A stretch of 64,000 bases of DNA from Caballeronia sp. SEWSISQ10-4 2. Its GTDB lineage: Bacteria > Pseudomonadota > Gammaproteobacteria > Burkholderiales > Burkholderiaceae. Positions within the stretch are counted from its first letter, which is position 1; every line of letters starts with the position of its first letter. A program made the position numbers and the translations under genes. The notes below the pieces were generated by a model. It was not told the DNA's origin and ran no database searches. It was given only the letters and a program-made list of their open reading frames with translations. Shown here piece after piece: positions 1-7,905 of this stretch. Location: the NCBI RefSeq assembly GCF_030464885.1, contig NZ_JALPRJ010000007.1, forward strand, positions 1-64,000. Direction: 5' to 3'.

Positions 1-2
1 CG

Positions 3-80
3 GGCTCAGGCCCGCTCGATGAGATGGCTCAGGTCGTCGTCACGCTCCTGGCGCCCTACTTGCAGCCAAATAATTATTAA
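3..80 (+). CDS. C-terminal end of an unidentified protein (partial)
   Basis: The third frame is open from the window edge and ends at a TAA at 78-80. The 25 visible codons end in LLAPYLQPNNY. The piece is too short to name a family. An alanine/leucine-rich helix followed by a short polar tail would fit the end of a transcriptional regulator, but that is a guess. The gene lies upstream of the FAD oxidoreductase and is separated from it by a palindrome. Confidence 0.4.
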   Translation, partial: GSGPLDEMAQVVVTLLAPYLQPNNY

Positions 81-165
81 ACACATTTACGGGATGTTGT
101 ACTAGTCTCGGCAACAGTCAGCAAGATTGCAATTCAAGATTTGCCTCAGCCCTTGGTGGATCATC

Positions 166-188
166 GTTGTATCCCTTTCAGATACAAC
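166..188. promoter_or_regulatory. Perfect palindrome upstream of the FAD oxidoreductase
   Basis: Arms GTTGTATC and GATACAAC flank a 7-base spacer (CCTTTCA), a perfect 8-bp inverted repeat. It lies about 140 bp before the ATG at 328 in an otherwise empty stretch (81-327). The half-site is like those bound by dimeric GntR or TetR regulators. No regulator gene is visible next to it unless the partial gene at 3-80 is one. Confidence 0.5.
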
Positions 189-327
189 AGGATCGTCCTA
201 TCAGCGAAGCGGTGGAAGATACCAAAATCGTAGCCACTATCTGCGGATGGCGAAATCGCCGCTTTAGGTGCGCATTTCCGTCTTGACTGCAGTTACCTAC
301 CGAGAAGCGGCAACCAACGGCTATGAA

Positions 328-1656
328 ATGCTAAGGATCGACGAAGTCACGGATAGCGAAGGTTTCCCCGAGCGATGCGATGTCGCGGTGATAGGCGGCG
401 GCATCGTTGGCGTCAGCACCGCGTATGAACTGGCGCGACGCGGCGTCCAGGTGGCTCTGCTCGAAAAGGGCGTCATCGGCTGCGAGCAGTCGGGGCGCAA
501 TTGGGGCTGGGTGCGTCAGCAGAACCGCGACCTCTATGAGTTGCCGCTCGCGATGCAGAGCCTCAAGCGCTGGAGCGAACTAAGCGAAGAACTGGGCGAG
601 GACATTGGGTTTCGTAAGGCGGGCATCCTGTACGGCACGGAGCATCAATCTGACGTCGCGCAATGGGAATCGTGGCTTGCCCGCGCCCGGGAAGTCGGCT
701 TTAACAGCGAGATCCTCAGTGCGCGCGAACTGGCAGCGCGCATTCCGTCCGGACGTGCGAAGTGGGCTGGAGGTCTGTGGTCGGTCTCGGACGGCCGCGC
801 CGAGCCGTCGAAAGCCGCGCCTGCGATTGCTCGCGGCGCGCAAGGTCTCGGCGCGAAGGTGTATCAGAACTGCGCGGTACGAAGTCTCGACACGAGTGCG
901 GGGCGTGTCTCCGGCATCTGGACGGAGCGCGGCCGGCTCGCAGCCGACACCGTCGTTCTCGCGGGAGGCGCCTGGAGCGCGTTGTTCTGCCAGCATCACT
1001 GCATCGATCTGCCCGCCATCAACGTGATGGGAACGGCGTTGCGAACCGCTGAGGCGCCGGGGGTCATCGAAGGCTGTTTCTCCGGGCCTAACTTCGCGCT
1101 GAGGCGACGGTTGGACGGCGGCTACACCATCGCTGTTCCCGGCTATGGACGCGTGGAACTCGCGCCGCAAAACCTGCGGCATTCGGTGAAGTTCCGCACC
1201 GTGTTCCGCAGCAAGCTGAAGAAAAAACTGAAGATTCGCGTTGGTGCCAGCTTCTTCCACGGACCGGAGGCAAGCGCGACCTGGCGCGACGATGACGTCT
1301 CGCCGTTCGAAGAAACACGGGTGCTGGATCCCCGGCCTGATACCGAATGGCTCGACCGTGCCCTGCAAAACGTGGCCAGCGTGTTTCCCGAGCTGTCGGG
1401 CTTGCGGATCGCTCACGCATGGGCGGGCGCGATCGACACGACGCCGGACCTCGTCCCCGTCATCTCGAAGGTTAATGCGAAACCCGGTCTCGTGATCGCA
1501 TCCGGCTTCAGCGGACACGGCTTTGGACTAGGGCCAGGCGCAGGCGTGCTCGTGAGCCGGCTGGTAATGGACGAGGCGCCGCAGTTCGACATTAGTCCCT
1601 ACAGACTGGCCCGCTTTTCCGACGGAACGAAATTGAGCAGCCCTGAAATGATGTGA
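328..1656 (+). CDS. FAD-dependent oxidoreductase, DAO/glycine oxidase family
   Basis: A 442-residue flavoprotein. An N-terminal Rossmann fold has the dinucleotide motif GGGIVG at residues 23-28, followed by an acidic/Lys (LLEKG) end of strand 2. The C-terminal part carries the FSGHGFGLGPG stretch typical of the second FAD contact in DAO-family enzymes. By family it should oxidise an amine or amino acid C-N bond, passing electrons to oxygen or a quinone. The substrate cannot be read from sequence. I chose the ATG at 328 rather than a GTG at 268, because the extra 20 residues lie before the domain and look non-conserved. It stands alone, with an IS remnant downstream. Confidence 0.85.
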   Translation: MLRIDEVTDSEGFPERCDVAVIGGGIVGVSTAYELARRGVQVALLEKGVIGCEQSGRNWGWVRQQNRDLYELPLAMQSLKRWSELSEELGEDIGFRKAGILYGTEHQSDVAQWESWLARAREVGFNSEILSARELAARIPSGRAKWAGGLWSVSDGRAEPSKAAPAIARGAQGLGAKVYQNCAVRSLDTSAGRVSGIWTERGRLAADTVVLAGGAWSALFCQHHCIDLPAINVMGTALRTAEAPGVIEGCFSGPNFALRRRLDGGYTIAVPGYGRVELAPQNLRHSVKFRTVFRSKLKKKLKIRVGASFFHGPEASATWRDDDVSPFEETRVLDPRPDTEWLDRALQNVASVFPELSGLRIAHAWAGAIDTTPDLVPVISKVNAKPGLVIASGFSGHGFGLGPGAGVLVSRLVMDEAPQFDISPYRLARFSDGTKLSSPEMM

Positions 1657-1868
1657 GTTGAGGCCGCGGATGAGCTATCGCGGAAGCCCACTTCGGGAGA
1701 TTGAACCTCCAGTACGATTCAACTGTATTGATTAACGGCCGTTGCAATTCTAAAAGCGGCCGGAGATCTTGATTGACCTCGTATGTCGGAGTCACGCCCT
1801 GAGGTGGTCAGTCAAGGTTTTTCAGAGGGCACTTTGAACCGCCCCGGGAATCGTGGAGGCTGGTTGGT

Positions 1869-2778
1869 TTAAGTTAAAGCGGGTTCAACGGCAGGTGTTT
1901 CAAGTTGCCGGTAGTAGTTTGCCTCAGCTTCAGCAGGCGGGATATAGCCGAGCGGTTCCATCAGCCGATGGTGATTGAACCAGGCCACCCATCCAGCGTT
2001 GCCAACTCGACGGACTCGCGTGTTTTCCAGGTGCGGCGATGAATCAGTTCAGCCTTGTATAAGCCGTTGATCGTTTCAGCGAGGGCGTATCGTAGCTGTC
2101 GCCCCGACTGCCGACCCACGGTTCGATGCCCGCTTCGGAGAGCCGCTCGCTATAGCGAATGCTGACGTATTGCGAACCTCTGTCGGAGTGGTGTATCAGC
2201 GTTGCGTCGCTGCCTGGTCGCCGCGCGTAAAGCGCCTGTTCAAGCGCATCCAGAACGAAGTCCGTGGTCATCGACGTGCTGACGCGCCAGCCAACGATCC
2301 GCCGAGCGAACACGTCGACCACGAACGCGACGTACAACCAACCCTGCCACGTCGAGACGTAGGTGAAGTCCGAGACCCAAAGCTGGTTTGGCCGCGAAGC
2401 GTTGAACTGGCGATTGACCCGATCCAACGGGCGCGGGGCGCAGGCATCGGGGACGGTCGTGCGAACACGCTTGCCTCGCATCACGCCACGCAAGCCCAGT
2501 CGCCTCATCAATCGTTCAACGGTGCAGCGAGCCACCTCGATGCGCTCCCGGTTCATCTGCTTCCAGACTTTATCCGCGCCGTAGACCTGCATGTTGGCCT
2601 GCCAGACACGCTTGATCGCGGGTTGCAGACGTTCATCGCGTATCGCGCGAGCACAGCGCCGCGACGGATCGCGAAGCTGTGCGGCATGACGCCGATAGCC
2701 CGACGGGGCAATCCGCAAGACCTTGCAGATCGGCTCGACCCCGAAGGTGTCGCGATGCTGATCGACGAAGGCCTTCAG
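1869..2778 (-). pseudogene. IS3-family transposase OrfB, frameshifted
   Basis: Integrase-core (rve) transposase read leftward. The DDE residues are visible in VSDFTYV, HHSDRGSQY and, after a frame change, NALAETINGLYKAE. Reading in frame to about 2088 gives GDSYD and then nonsense. Adding one base there restores the C-terminal third, ending with the usual tail WVAWFNHHRLMEPLGY and a TAA at 1869-1871. The third catalytic residue (E) is therefore out of frame and the enzyme should be inactive. Its 5' end overlaps orfA, as is normal for programmed -1 frameshifting in IS3 elements. Confidence 0.9.
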
Positions 2779-2935
2779 GACTTCAGACGGCGGTCGAGCT
2801 CCGCCTGGGCGAAAAACGCGCTCGCCAACTTCAAAATCTCGTTGGCGCGGCGCAGTTCCTTGTTCTCACGTTCCAGCGTCTTGAGGCGTTCGCGTTCCGA
2901 CGTGGTCACGCCTTCGTGCTGTCGGCTATCAGGGA
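2775..2935 (-). pseudogene. IS3-family OrfA, C-terminal fragment
   Basis: The reverse strand reads [17 protein letters not shown] followed by [19 protein letters not shown] and ends at a TGA at 2775-2777. This is the leucine-zipper half of an IS3 OrfA. The N-terminal helix-turn-helix half is missing, because the element ends abruptly near 2940. Confidence 0.85.
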
Positions 2936-2944
2936 AGTCTCCCT

Positions 2945-3256
2945 AATACGCATGCGAACTATCGTGTCCTGAGCAATGGGCAAGATCTCTTCCTCAATAT
3001 CATTGATCCACCTAAGCCATTATTCATGCCGGCTTCTTTCAATGTGTTTTTGTCCTTTGCCGACAGAGAGTGGTTAGTTGGACGTAAGCTGCTGATCCAC
3101 TGCAACCAGGGAGAATCTCGAGCGCCGTCCCTTGCGCTACTTTTCCTCGCCAAGTGTCGGCAGGCGTTGGATAACAGTTCCTATGCAGCGGCGAAGATGG
3201 GATTCGAAAAGCTGTATCCTGCGTACAAACCCGGTTTGGTATTCAGACTTATCTGA
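2945..3256 (+). pseudogene. Dual-specificity/tyrosine phosphatase, 5' end removed by the IS
   Basis: The frame contains LLIHCNQGESRAPSL, the HCxxGxSR signature of the cysteine-based protein phosphatase superfamily (Cys nucleophile and Arg of the P-loop). It ends at a TGA just after 3256. The same frame is open leftward past the ATG at 3026 with phosphatase-like sequence (LFLNIIDPP...) as far as the IS junction near 2945. The real start has therefore been lost. An ORF starting at 3026 would begin inside the domain, lacking the first strands and the general-acid loop. A shortened protein may be made but is unlikely to be active. Confidence 0.7.
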
Positions 3257-3353
3257 CCCAAAAATGGCATGAGCTAGGCACAGCTTTATCGCAGAGTTGA
3301 AACTAAGAGCTGGCGTGGCATCTTGGGATTGCATACGAGAGTGTCAGCAGCGT

Positions 3354-3378
3354 CGCCGGGTGTACTACTCACCCGGCG
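3354..3378. repeat. Hairpin with 9-bp perfect arms
   Basis: CGCCGGGTG, a 7-base loop and CACCCGGCG. No T-run follows, so this is not a clear intrinsic terminator. It lies in the gene-poor stretch between the phosphatase remnant and the next possible gene. Confidence 0.4.
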
Positions 3379-3465
3379 CGCGAAGGTTGAACTGCTGTTC
3401 GTCAAGGTCCAGCGGCGCATCGAGCGAGAATAACGGGGCTCCAAGCCGGCCTGGAAAGATCACTT

Positions 3466-3870
3466 ATGGAAATGACGCAATCGGAAGGCGATGTCCGTAG
3501 TATCCCTTGTCAACATGGAACGAGTACGGCTGCCTGTGGGCCTGCTGGCGCACCCTTTGAAGGGCAGGTCGCAGCGCTCTACCTGCTCGCAATGCTCTGC
3601 GGAGCACCGCCACGTGGTCTTCCCGGCACAACGATAGATCGAATTGCCCTTCAACAAGCGAACACCGGGCGGCCGCTCGACGACGTAAGGGCACGTCGCA
3701 ATCTCCAATGTTGTCTGTCTAAAGCCGATAATTGCCGACCTGATTTTTCGATATCCTGGCGGTATGGTCGCTACCCGACCCGAGAGAAAACGCCGTCTCA
3801 ACAAGGGTTCAGCCCCACGATTGACGATCGATTGGGAGTAGAATTCCCGCTAGGAAACATCATTCGCTAG
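3466..3870 (+). CDS. Possible hypothetical protein of 134 residues
   Basis: An open frame with a GGAAAG seven bases before its ATG and an intrinsic terminator 15 bases after its stop, which argues for expression. The protein is not recognisable: cysteines are scattered, there is no signal peptide or membrane segment, and the middle (VAALYLLAMLCGAPPRG) is mildly hydrophobic. The opposite strand is also open over part of this stretch and has no recognisable family either. It may be a real orphan gene of the inserted region or leftover sequence. The 3257-3465 stretch before it holds nothing else I can name. Confidence 0.3.
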   Translation: MEMTQSEGDVRSIPCQHGTSTAACGPAGAPFEGQVAALYLLAMLCGAPPRGLPGTTIDRIALQQANTGRPLDDVRARRNLQCCLSKADNCRPDFSISWRYGRYPTREKTPSQQGFSPTIDDRLGVEFPLGNIIR

Positions 3871-3884
3871 TTGATTGACTAATT

Positions 3885-3915
3885 AAGCCCTGTTTTTTTA
3901 CAGGGCTTTATATTT
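3885..3915 (+). terminator. Intrinsic terminator before ycaO
   Basis: AAGCCCTG pairs perfectly with CAGGGCTT (3901-3908) across a T-rich 8-base loop and is followed by TATATTTTG. It separates the YcaO gene from whatever is read upstream. Confidence 0.75.
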
Positions 3916-3945
3916 TGTTTTGAGCACCATTTTTGGAATTTCCCC

Positions 3946-6150
3946 ATGGAAATTAAAGTCAACTTTCTCGATAAGCTACGTCTTGAAGCCAAGTTCGATG
4001 ACTTCACGGTAGTGTCCGACCAGCCTATCCGTTATAAGGGCGATGGCTCTGCACCTGGTCCCTTCGATTATTTTCTGGCCTCATCGGCCTTGTGCGCAGC
4101 TTACTTTGTGAAATTGTACTGTGTAAATCGCAATATTCCCACCGAAAATATTCGCCTGTCGCAGAACAATATTGTTGACCCGGAAAACCGTTACCGACAG
4201 ATCTTCAAGATTCAGGTTGAGTTGCCTCCAAATATCCTGGAAGCAGACCGCCGCGGCATTTTGCGCTTTATAGACCGTTGTACGGTGAAAAAAGTGGTGC
4301 AAGCCGGACCCGAGTTCGTAATTGAAGAGGTAGAGAACCTGGATGCCGATGCTCAGTCCTTACTGATGTTGAAGCCGGCTTCTGACGCCAGCACCTATAT
4401 TGCGGGCAAGGACCTTCCGTTGGAGCAAACCATCGCCAATATGTCGGCCATTTTGGCGGGCCTGGGCATGAAGATTGAAATCGCTTCGTGGCGCAATATC
4501 ATTCCCAATGTGTGGTCGCTGCATATCCGCGACGCACACTCGCCTATGTGTTTTACCAATGGCAAGGGAGCGACCAAAGAAAGCGCCTTGGCGTCGGCGT
4601 TGGGAGAGTTTATCGAGCGCCTGAATTGCAACCATTTCTATGGCGGTGCGTTCTGGGGCGAAGACATCGCCAATGCGGCGTTTGTACATTACCCGAACGA
4701 GCGCTGGTTCAAGCCTGGCCGAAAGGATGCGCTGCCGGCTGAAATTCTGGATGCGTACTGCCTGGAAATTTATAATCCCGATGGCGAGTTGCATGGCTCG
4801 CATCTGTACGACACCAACTCCGGCAATGTGCAGCGCGGTATCTGTTCGCTGCCGTATGTGCGGCAGTCGGACGGCGAAGTGGTTTATTTTCCGTCCAACC
4901 TGATCGAAAACCTGTTCGTCAGCAATGGCATGAGTGCCGGTAATACGCTGGCCGAAGCGCAGGTGCAATGTCTGTCCGAAATTTTCGAACGTGCGGTAAA
5001 GCGTGAAATTCTCGAAGGTGAAATCGCATTGCCTGATGTGCCGCACGAAGTGCTGGCGAAATATCCAGGCATTCTGGCCGGAATTCAGGGGTTGGAAGAG
5101 CAGGGCTTTCCGGTGCTGGTAAAGGATGCGTCGCTGGGTGGGACCTACCCGGTGATGTGCGTCACATTGATGAACCCGCGGACGGGCGGCGTCTTTGCCT
5201 CGTTCGGCGCACACCCAAGCTTCGAGGTGGCGCTGGAACGGAGTCTTACCGAGTTGCTACAGGGGCGCAGTTTTGAAGGCCTGAACGATTTACCTCAGCC
5301 TACCTTTGTCAGTAACGCCGTGACCGAGCCCAATAACTTCGTTGAGCACTTCATTGATTCGAGCGGTGTGGTGTCGTGGCGCTTTTTCAGCGCCAAAGCG
5401 AATTTCGAGTTTGTTGAGTGGGACTTTTCTGGCCAGGGTGAAAACTCTAATGCCGAGGAAGCCGCAACATTGTTCGGAATTCTCGAAGACATGGGCAAAG
5501 AGGTGTACATGGCGGTGTATGACCAGCTGGGTGCCGTGGCCTGCCGGATTTTGGTGCCCGGGTATTCGGAAGTTTACCCGGTAGAGGATTTGATCTGGGA
5601 CAACACAAACAAGGCGCTGTTGTTCCGCGCCGATATTTTGAACTTGCATCGCCTGGACGATGCCGGCCTGGCAGCATTGCTTGAGCGGTTGGATAACAAT
5701 GAACTAGATGAGCACTCCGATATCGCCACTTTGATCGGCATCGAATTTGACGAGAATACGGACTGGGGGCAGTTAACAGTTCTCGAGTTGAAGCTGCTGA
5801 TTCATCTCGCCTTGCAGCAATTTGAGGCGGCGCAAGAGCTGGTGGGAGCTTTCCTGCAGTACAACGACAACACGGTCGAGCGCGGACTGTTTTACCAGGC
5901 CTTGAATGTGGTGCTGGAGGTGCTGCTCGATGACGACCTGGAACTGGACGACTACGAGGTCAACTTCCGTCGGATGTTTGGCAACGCTCGGATGGACGCA
6001 GTAAAGGGGTCAGTAGACGGCAGCGTGCGGTTCTATGGCTTAACCCCAACAAGTATGAAACTAGAGGGTCTGGATAGGCACCACCGCTTGATTGACAGTT
6101 ACAAAAAATTGCATAAGGCGCGGGCCAATGTGGCGACTACAGCGCGTTAG
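3946..6150 (+). CDS. ycaO: OsmC-YcaO fusion protein (E. coli YcaO type)
   Basis: 734 residues. Residues 1-145 are an OsmC/Ohr-like domain with the two conserved cysteines (C50 in SSALCAAY, C112 in DRCTVKK). From about 150 to the end it matches E. coli YcaO closely: FTNGKGATKESALASALGE, the ATP/Mg residues E221 and E224, E337, E345, E348 and R349 (LAEAQVQCLSEIFER), and a helical C-terminal extension. YcaO enzymes phosphorylate backbone amides. The E. coli protein is linked to beta-methylthiolation of ribosomal protein S12 together with RimO. The OsmC part suggests a thiol or persulfide step, which is inference. Codon use is less GC-rich than its neighbours, and the gene sits among IS and pseudogene debris, which points to horizontal transfer. 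No precursor peptide or RimO is nearby. Confidence 0.93.
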   Translation: MEIKVNFLDKLRLEAKFDDFTVVSDQPIRYKGDGSAPGPFDYFLASSALCAAYFVKLYCVNRNIPTENIRLSQNNIVDPENRYRQIFKIQVELPPNILEADRRGILRFIDRCTVKKVVQAGPEFVIEEVENLDADAQSLLMLKPASDASTYIAGKDLPLEQTIANMSAILAGLGMKIEIASWRNIIPNVWSLHIRDAHSPMCFTNGKGATKESALASALGEFIERLNCNHFYGGAFWGEDIANAAFVHYPNERWFKPGRKDALPAEILDAYCLEIYNPDGELHGSHLYDTNSGNVQRGICSLPYVRQSDGEVVYFPSNLIENLFVSNGMSAGNTLAEAQVQCLSEIFERAVKREILEGEIALPDVPHEVLAKYPGILAGIQGLEEQGFPVLVKDASLGGTYPVMCVTLMNPRTGGVFASFGAHPSFEVALERSLTELLQGRSFEGLNDLPQPTFVSNAVTEPNNFVEHFIDSSGVVSWRFFSAKANFEFVEWDFSGQGENSNAEEAATLFGILEDMGKEVYMAVYDQLGAVACRILVPGYSEVYPVEDLIWDNTNKALLFRADILNLHRLDDAGLAALLERLDNNELDEHSDIATLIGIEFDENTDWGQLTVLELKLLIHLALQQFEAAQELVGAFLQYNDNTVERGLFYQALNVVLEVLLDDDLELDDYEVNFRRMFGNARMDAVKGSVDGSVRFYGLTPTSMKLEGLDRHHRLIDSYKKLHKARANVATTAR

Positions 6151-6712
6151 GGTTTCGAGTCTTGGCTGGTTGCGATGATTCAATTCATCCCCAGAACAAA
6201 CGCATGTTGGATACCCGAGTGACCATCTGTGGCGGCATGTATCAGTGATGATGCCGCCAGCGTTGATGGTCAGATACGAAGGACAGATCGAGGGCCCTCA
6301 ATATGAATCCCATCTTTGGATCATGTCGCCGGCCGGAAGGTCAACCGGAATTGATGGTGCATATGATGGGTATACGAGCTACTGTGCCTGACAAATTCTT
6401 TTTAAATTCAGGCAGCTGAAAGCGTAATTGACAATCGAGTGGGAATGGCCGAGTTGCCAGCGACTGTCGCGTGGAGAAGGCGAAAAGGCGACTTGAGCGG
6501 GATTGATATTGCCCTCCGTTGCGCCGACGGAAAGTTGCATCATTGCGACATCATCGGTGGGTTTTCGTGAAAATCCGATGGAACGAGGCGCGGCTAGGCG
6601 GGAACGTATTCTAGCGAAGATTTCTTAGGTGACATCGCGAAGCCCGATATTGTTTATATAACCACAGTATCGAAGGTTTCGGGTGGCTGGAGTAGGGATG
6701 GTACCGGGAACG
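6151..6712. other. Gene-free stretch after ycaO
   Basis: About 560 bases with no open frame of useful length and no family resemblance on either strand. Base composition is more AT-rich than the core sequence, in keeping with an inserted segment. I see no attachment-site repeat. Confidence 0.5.
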
Positions 6713-6740
6713 AAAAAAATCCCGCCATGTGAGGGGCGGG
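6713..6740 (-). terminator. Intrinsic terminator, leftward
   Basis: On the reverse strand CCCGCC pairs with GGCGGG across an 8-base loop and is followed by A then seven T. It would end a transcript read leftward, such as that of the small gene at 6815-7030. Confidence 0.65.
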
Positions 6741-6814
6741 GCCGCTGTGGTCCCTGAGAGGACGTGTGCGAAGGACCGCTTATCCTACCGCGGTGCATGA
6801 TGAATTTCGATCAG

Positions 6815-7030
6815 CTAAACGACTACAAACTTTGACGAAGGCGAAACAATCTCCCTGGGCAGCCATGGGTGTCCGTGTTCTGCTAGCAGCTCTGCGCGGG
6901 GATCCATCGCACGGCCCATGCGTGCCGTTGTAAAGCAGGTAAATTTTCGGTGCGGGTAAGTGGCGGGTAAATCTTCGTTTTTCTCTCTGACGCACGCTTG
7001 AAGAGTCTTATCAGATAAGGCTTTAGACAT
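6815..7030 (-). CDS. Small hypothetical protein
   Basis: About 71 residues starting MSKALSDKTLQACVREK, with no signal peptide or membrane segment. A terminator on the same strand lies about 75 bases downstream. It is divergent from the lipoprotein gene at 7060, with about 30 bases between the starts. An ATG at 7039 would add three residues. No family recognised. Confidence 0.4.
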   Translation of the reverse strand: MSKALSDKTLQACVREKNEDLPATYPHRKFTCFTTARMGRAMDPRAELLAEHGHPWLPREIVSPSSKFVVV

Positions 7031-7059
7031 TTTTATCATGAGTCAGAATGATAAACAGG

Positions 7060-7760
7060 ATGTCTAATAAATTAATCGCTGCAGGTTTGTTGTCAATCGG
7101 AGTGCTCGCTGGCTGCTCGACAGCTTCGGGCCCGACTTTCAACGCCAATCAGATCCAGACGGCCACTGGCGCGCAGGTTATCGCGTGGAATGTCATGGTT
7201 TGTTCGAAGGTGTCGCGGCATGCGTGAAGCAGGCTCAGAAAATTTGTGGCGACAAGCCCGCGTACAAGCTCGAGACCATGGAACGCCTGCGTTCCCCGTC
7301 CGACGACCCTGCCGATCCGCGTGTCCTGACGTACCAGTGCGGCGCACCGGCTCAACCGGAACCCGCCGCAGCTGAAGCCCCGGCTCCCGCGCCGCAGCGC
7401 GCTCCCGAAATGCCCCGTCAAATCGATCTGAGCGGCGACGCGAATTTCGCTACCGACAGCGCCACGCTGACGCAGAAAGCAACCGGCACGCTCGACGAGT
7501 TCGTGGCGGCTGCTCAGGGCGTGACGTTGCGGCAAGTCGCCGTGGCGGGCTACACCGATTCAACGGGTTCCGCGTCGCATAACCGGCAGTTGTCGCAACG
7601 CCGTGCGGAATCGGTGATGCAGTATTTGAAGGACCACGGTCTGCGTTCGCAAAACTACACAGCGCAAGGTTTCGGTGCCGCGAATCCGGTCGCGCCGAAC
7701 TCGTCGAACGCTGGCCGCGCGAAGAATCGCCGCGTGGAAATTCGCGTCAGCACGCAGTAA
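7060..7760 (+). pseudogene. OmpA-family lipoprotein, split by a one-base frameshift
   Basis: The frame from the ATG at 7060 (after AAACAGG) starts with a lipoprotein signal: a hydrophobic stretch and the lipobox LAGCSTA. It runs on to GAQV and dies at a TGA at 7225-7227. From about 7180 another frame continues sensibly (YRVECHGLFEGVAAC...) through a proline/alanine-rich linker to an OmpA/MotB peptidoglycan-binding domain (IDLSGDANFATDSATL, GYTDSTGS, NRQLSQRRAESV, AKNRRVEIR), ending at 7760. One extra T near 7179 rejoins the two. The intact product would tether the outer membrane to peptidoglycan. This is either a real mutation or a base-calling error. The C-terminal 191 residues alone would have no export signal. 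Confidence 0.85.
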
Positions 7761-7813
7761 TCGACGTCAGAGCTTGAACGCTTCGGTCGTTGTTTCGAAG
7801 CGTCCAGAAGCGT

Positions 7814-7852
7814 AAAAGCCCCGCAAGCGCGTAGCGCGTTTGCGGGGCTTTT
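7814..7852. terminator. Bidirectional intrinsic terminator
   Basis: AAAAGCCCCGCAAGCGCG, a TAG loop, then CGCGTTTGCGGGGCTTTT. The flanking A and T runs let it serve the OmpA-type gene (rightward) and ogt (leftward). Confidence 0.9.
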
Positions 7853-7905
7853 GTTTGCAGGGCTTCTCATACTCGCGCGGATAGAACGGCCGCGCTTCGG
7901 AACCT

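Larger units (their letters stand above)
1835..2944 (-). mobile_element. Truncated IS3-family insertion sequence
   Basis: A likely terminal inverted repeat begins at 1835 (TGAACCGCCCCGGG). Next come orfB read leftward (with a frameshift) and the last part of orfA. No matching repeat is seen at the right. The IS-like reading stops at about 2935-2945, where a phosphatase gene fragment begins. The element therefore lacks its right end and the start of orfA, and cannot move by itself. Right boundary uncertain by about 10 bases. Confidence 0.85.

Noticed and set aside
580-1518. Long reverse-strand open frame inside the FAD oxidoreductase
   Set aside because: It is the mirror of a well-conserved gene; the translation is Arg/Ala-rich with no family pattern.
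2170-2946. Forward open frame across the IS element
   Set aside because: It is antisense to the readable transposase genes and has no own motif.
3464-3804. Reverse-strand frames with many cysteines that recall the IS1182 transposase C-terminus
   Set aside because: Order and spacing of the cysteines do not fit, and no other part of such an element is present.
4360-5214. Reverse-strand frame in ycaO
   Set aside because: Antisense to strongly conserved YcaO sequence, no recognisable domain.
6151-6712. A tRNA or attachment site at the edge of the inserted region
   Set aside because: No cloverleaf, CCA end or repeated boundary sequence could be found by eye.
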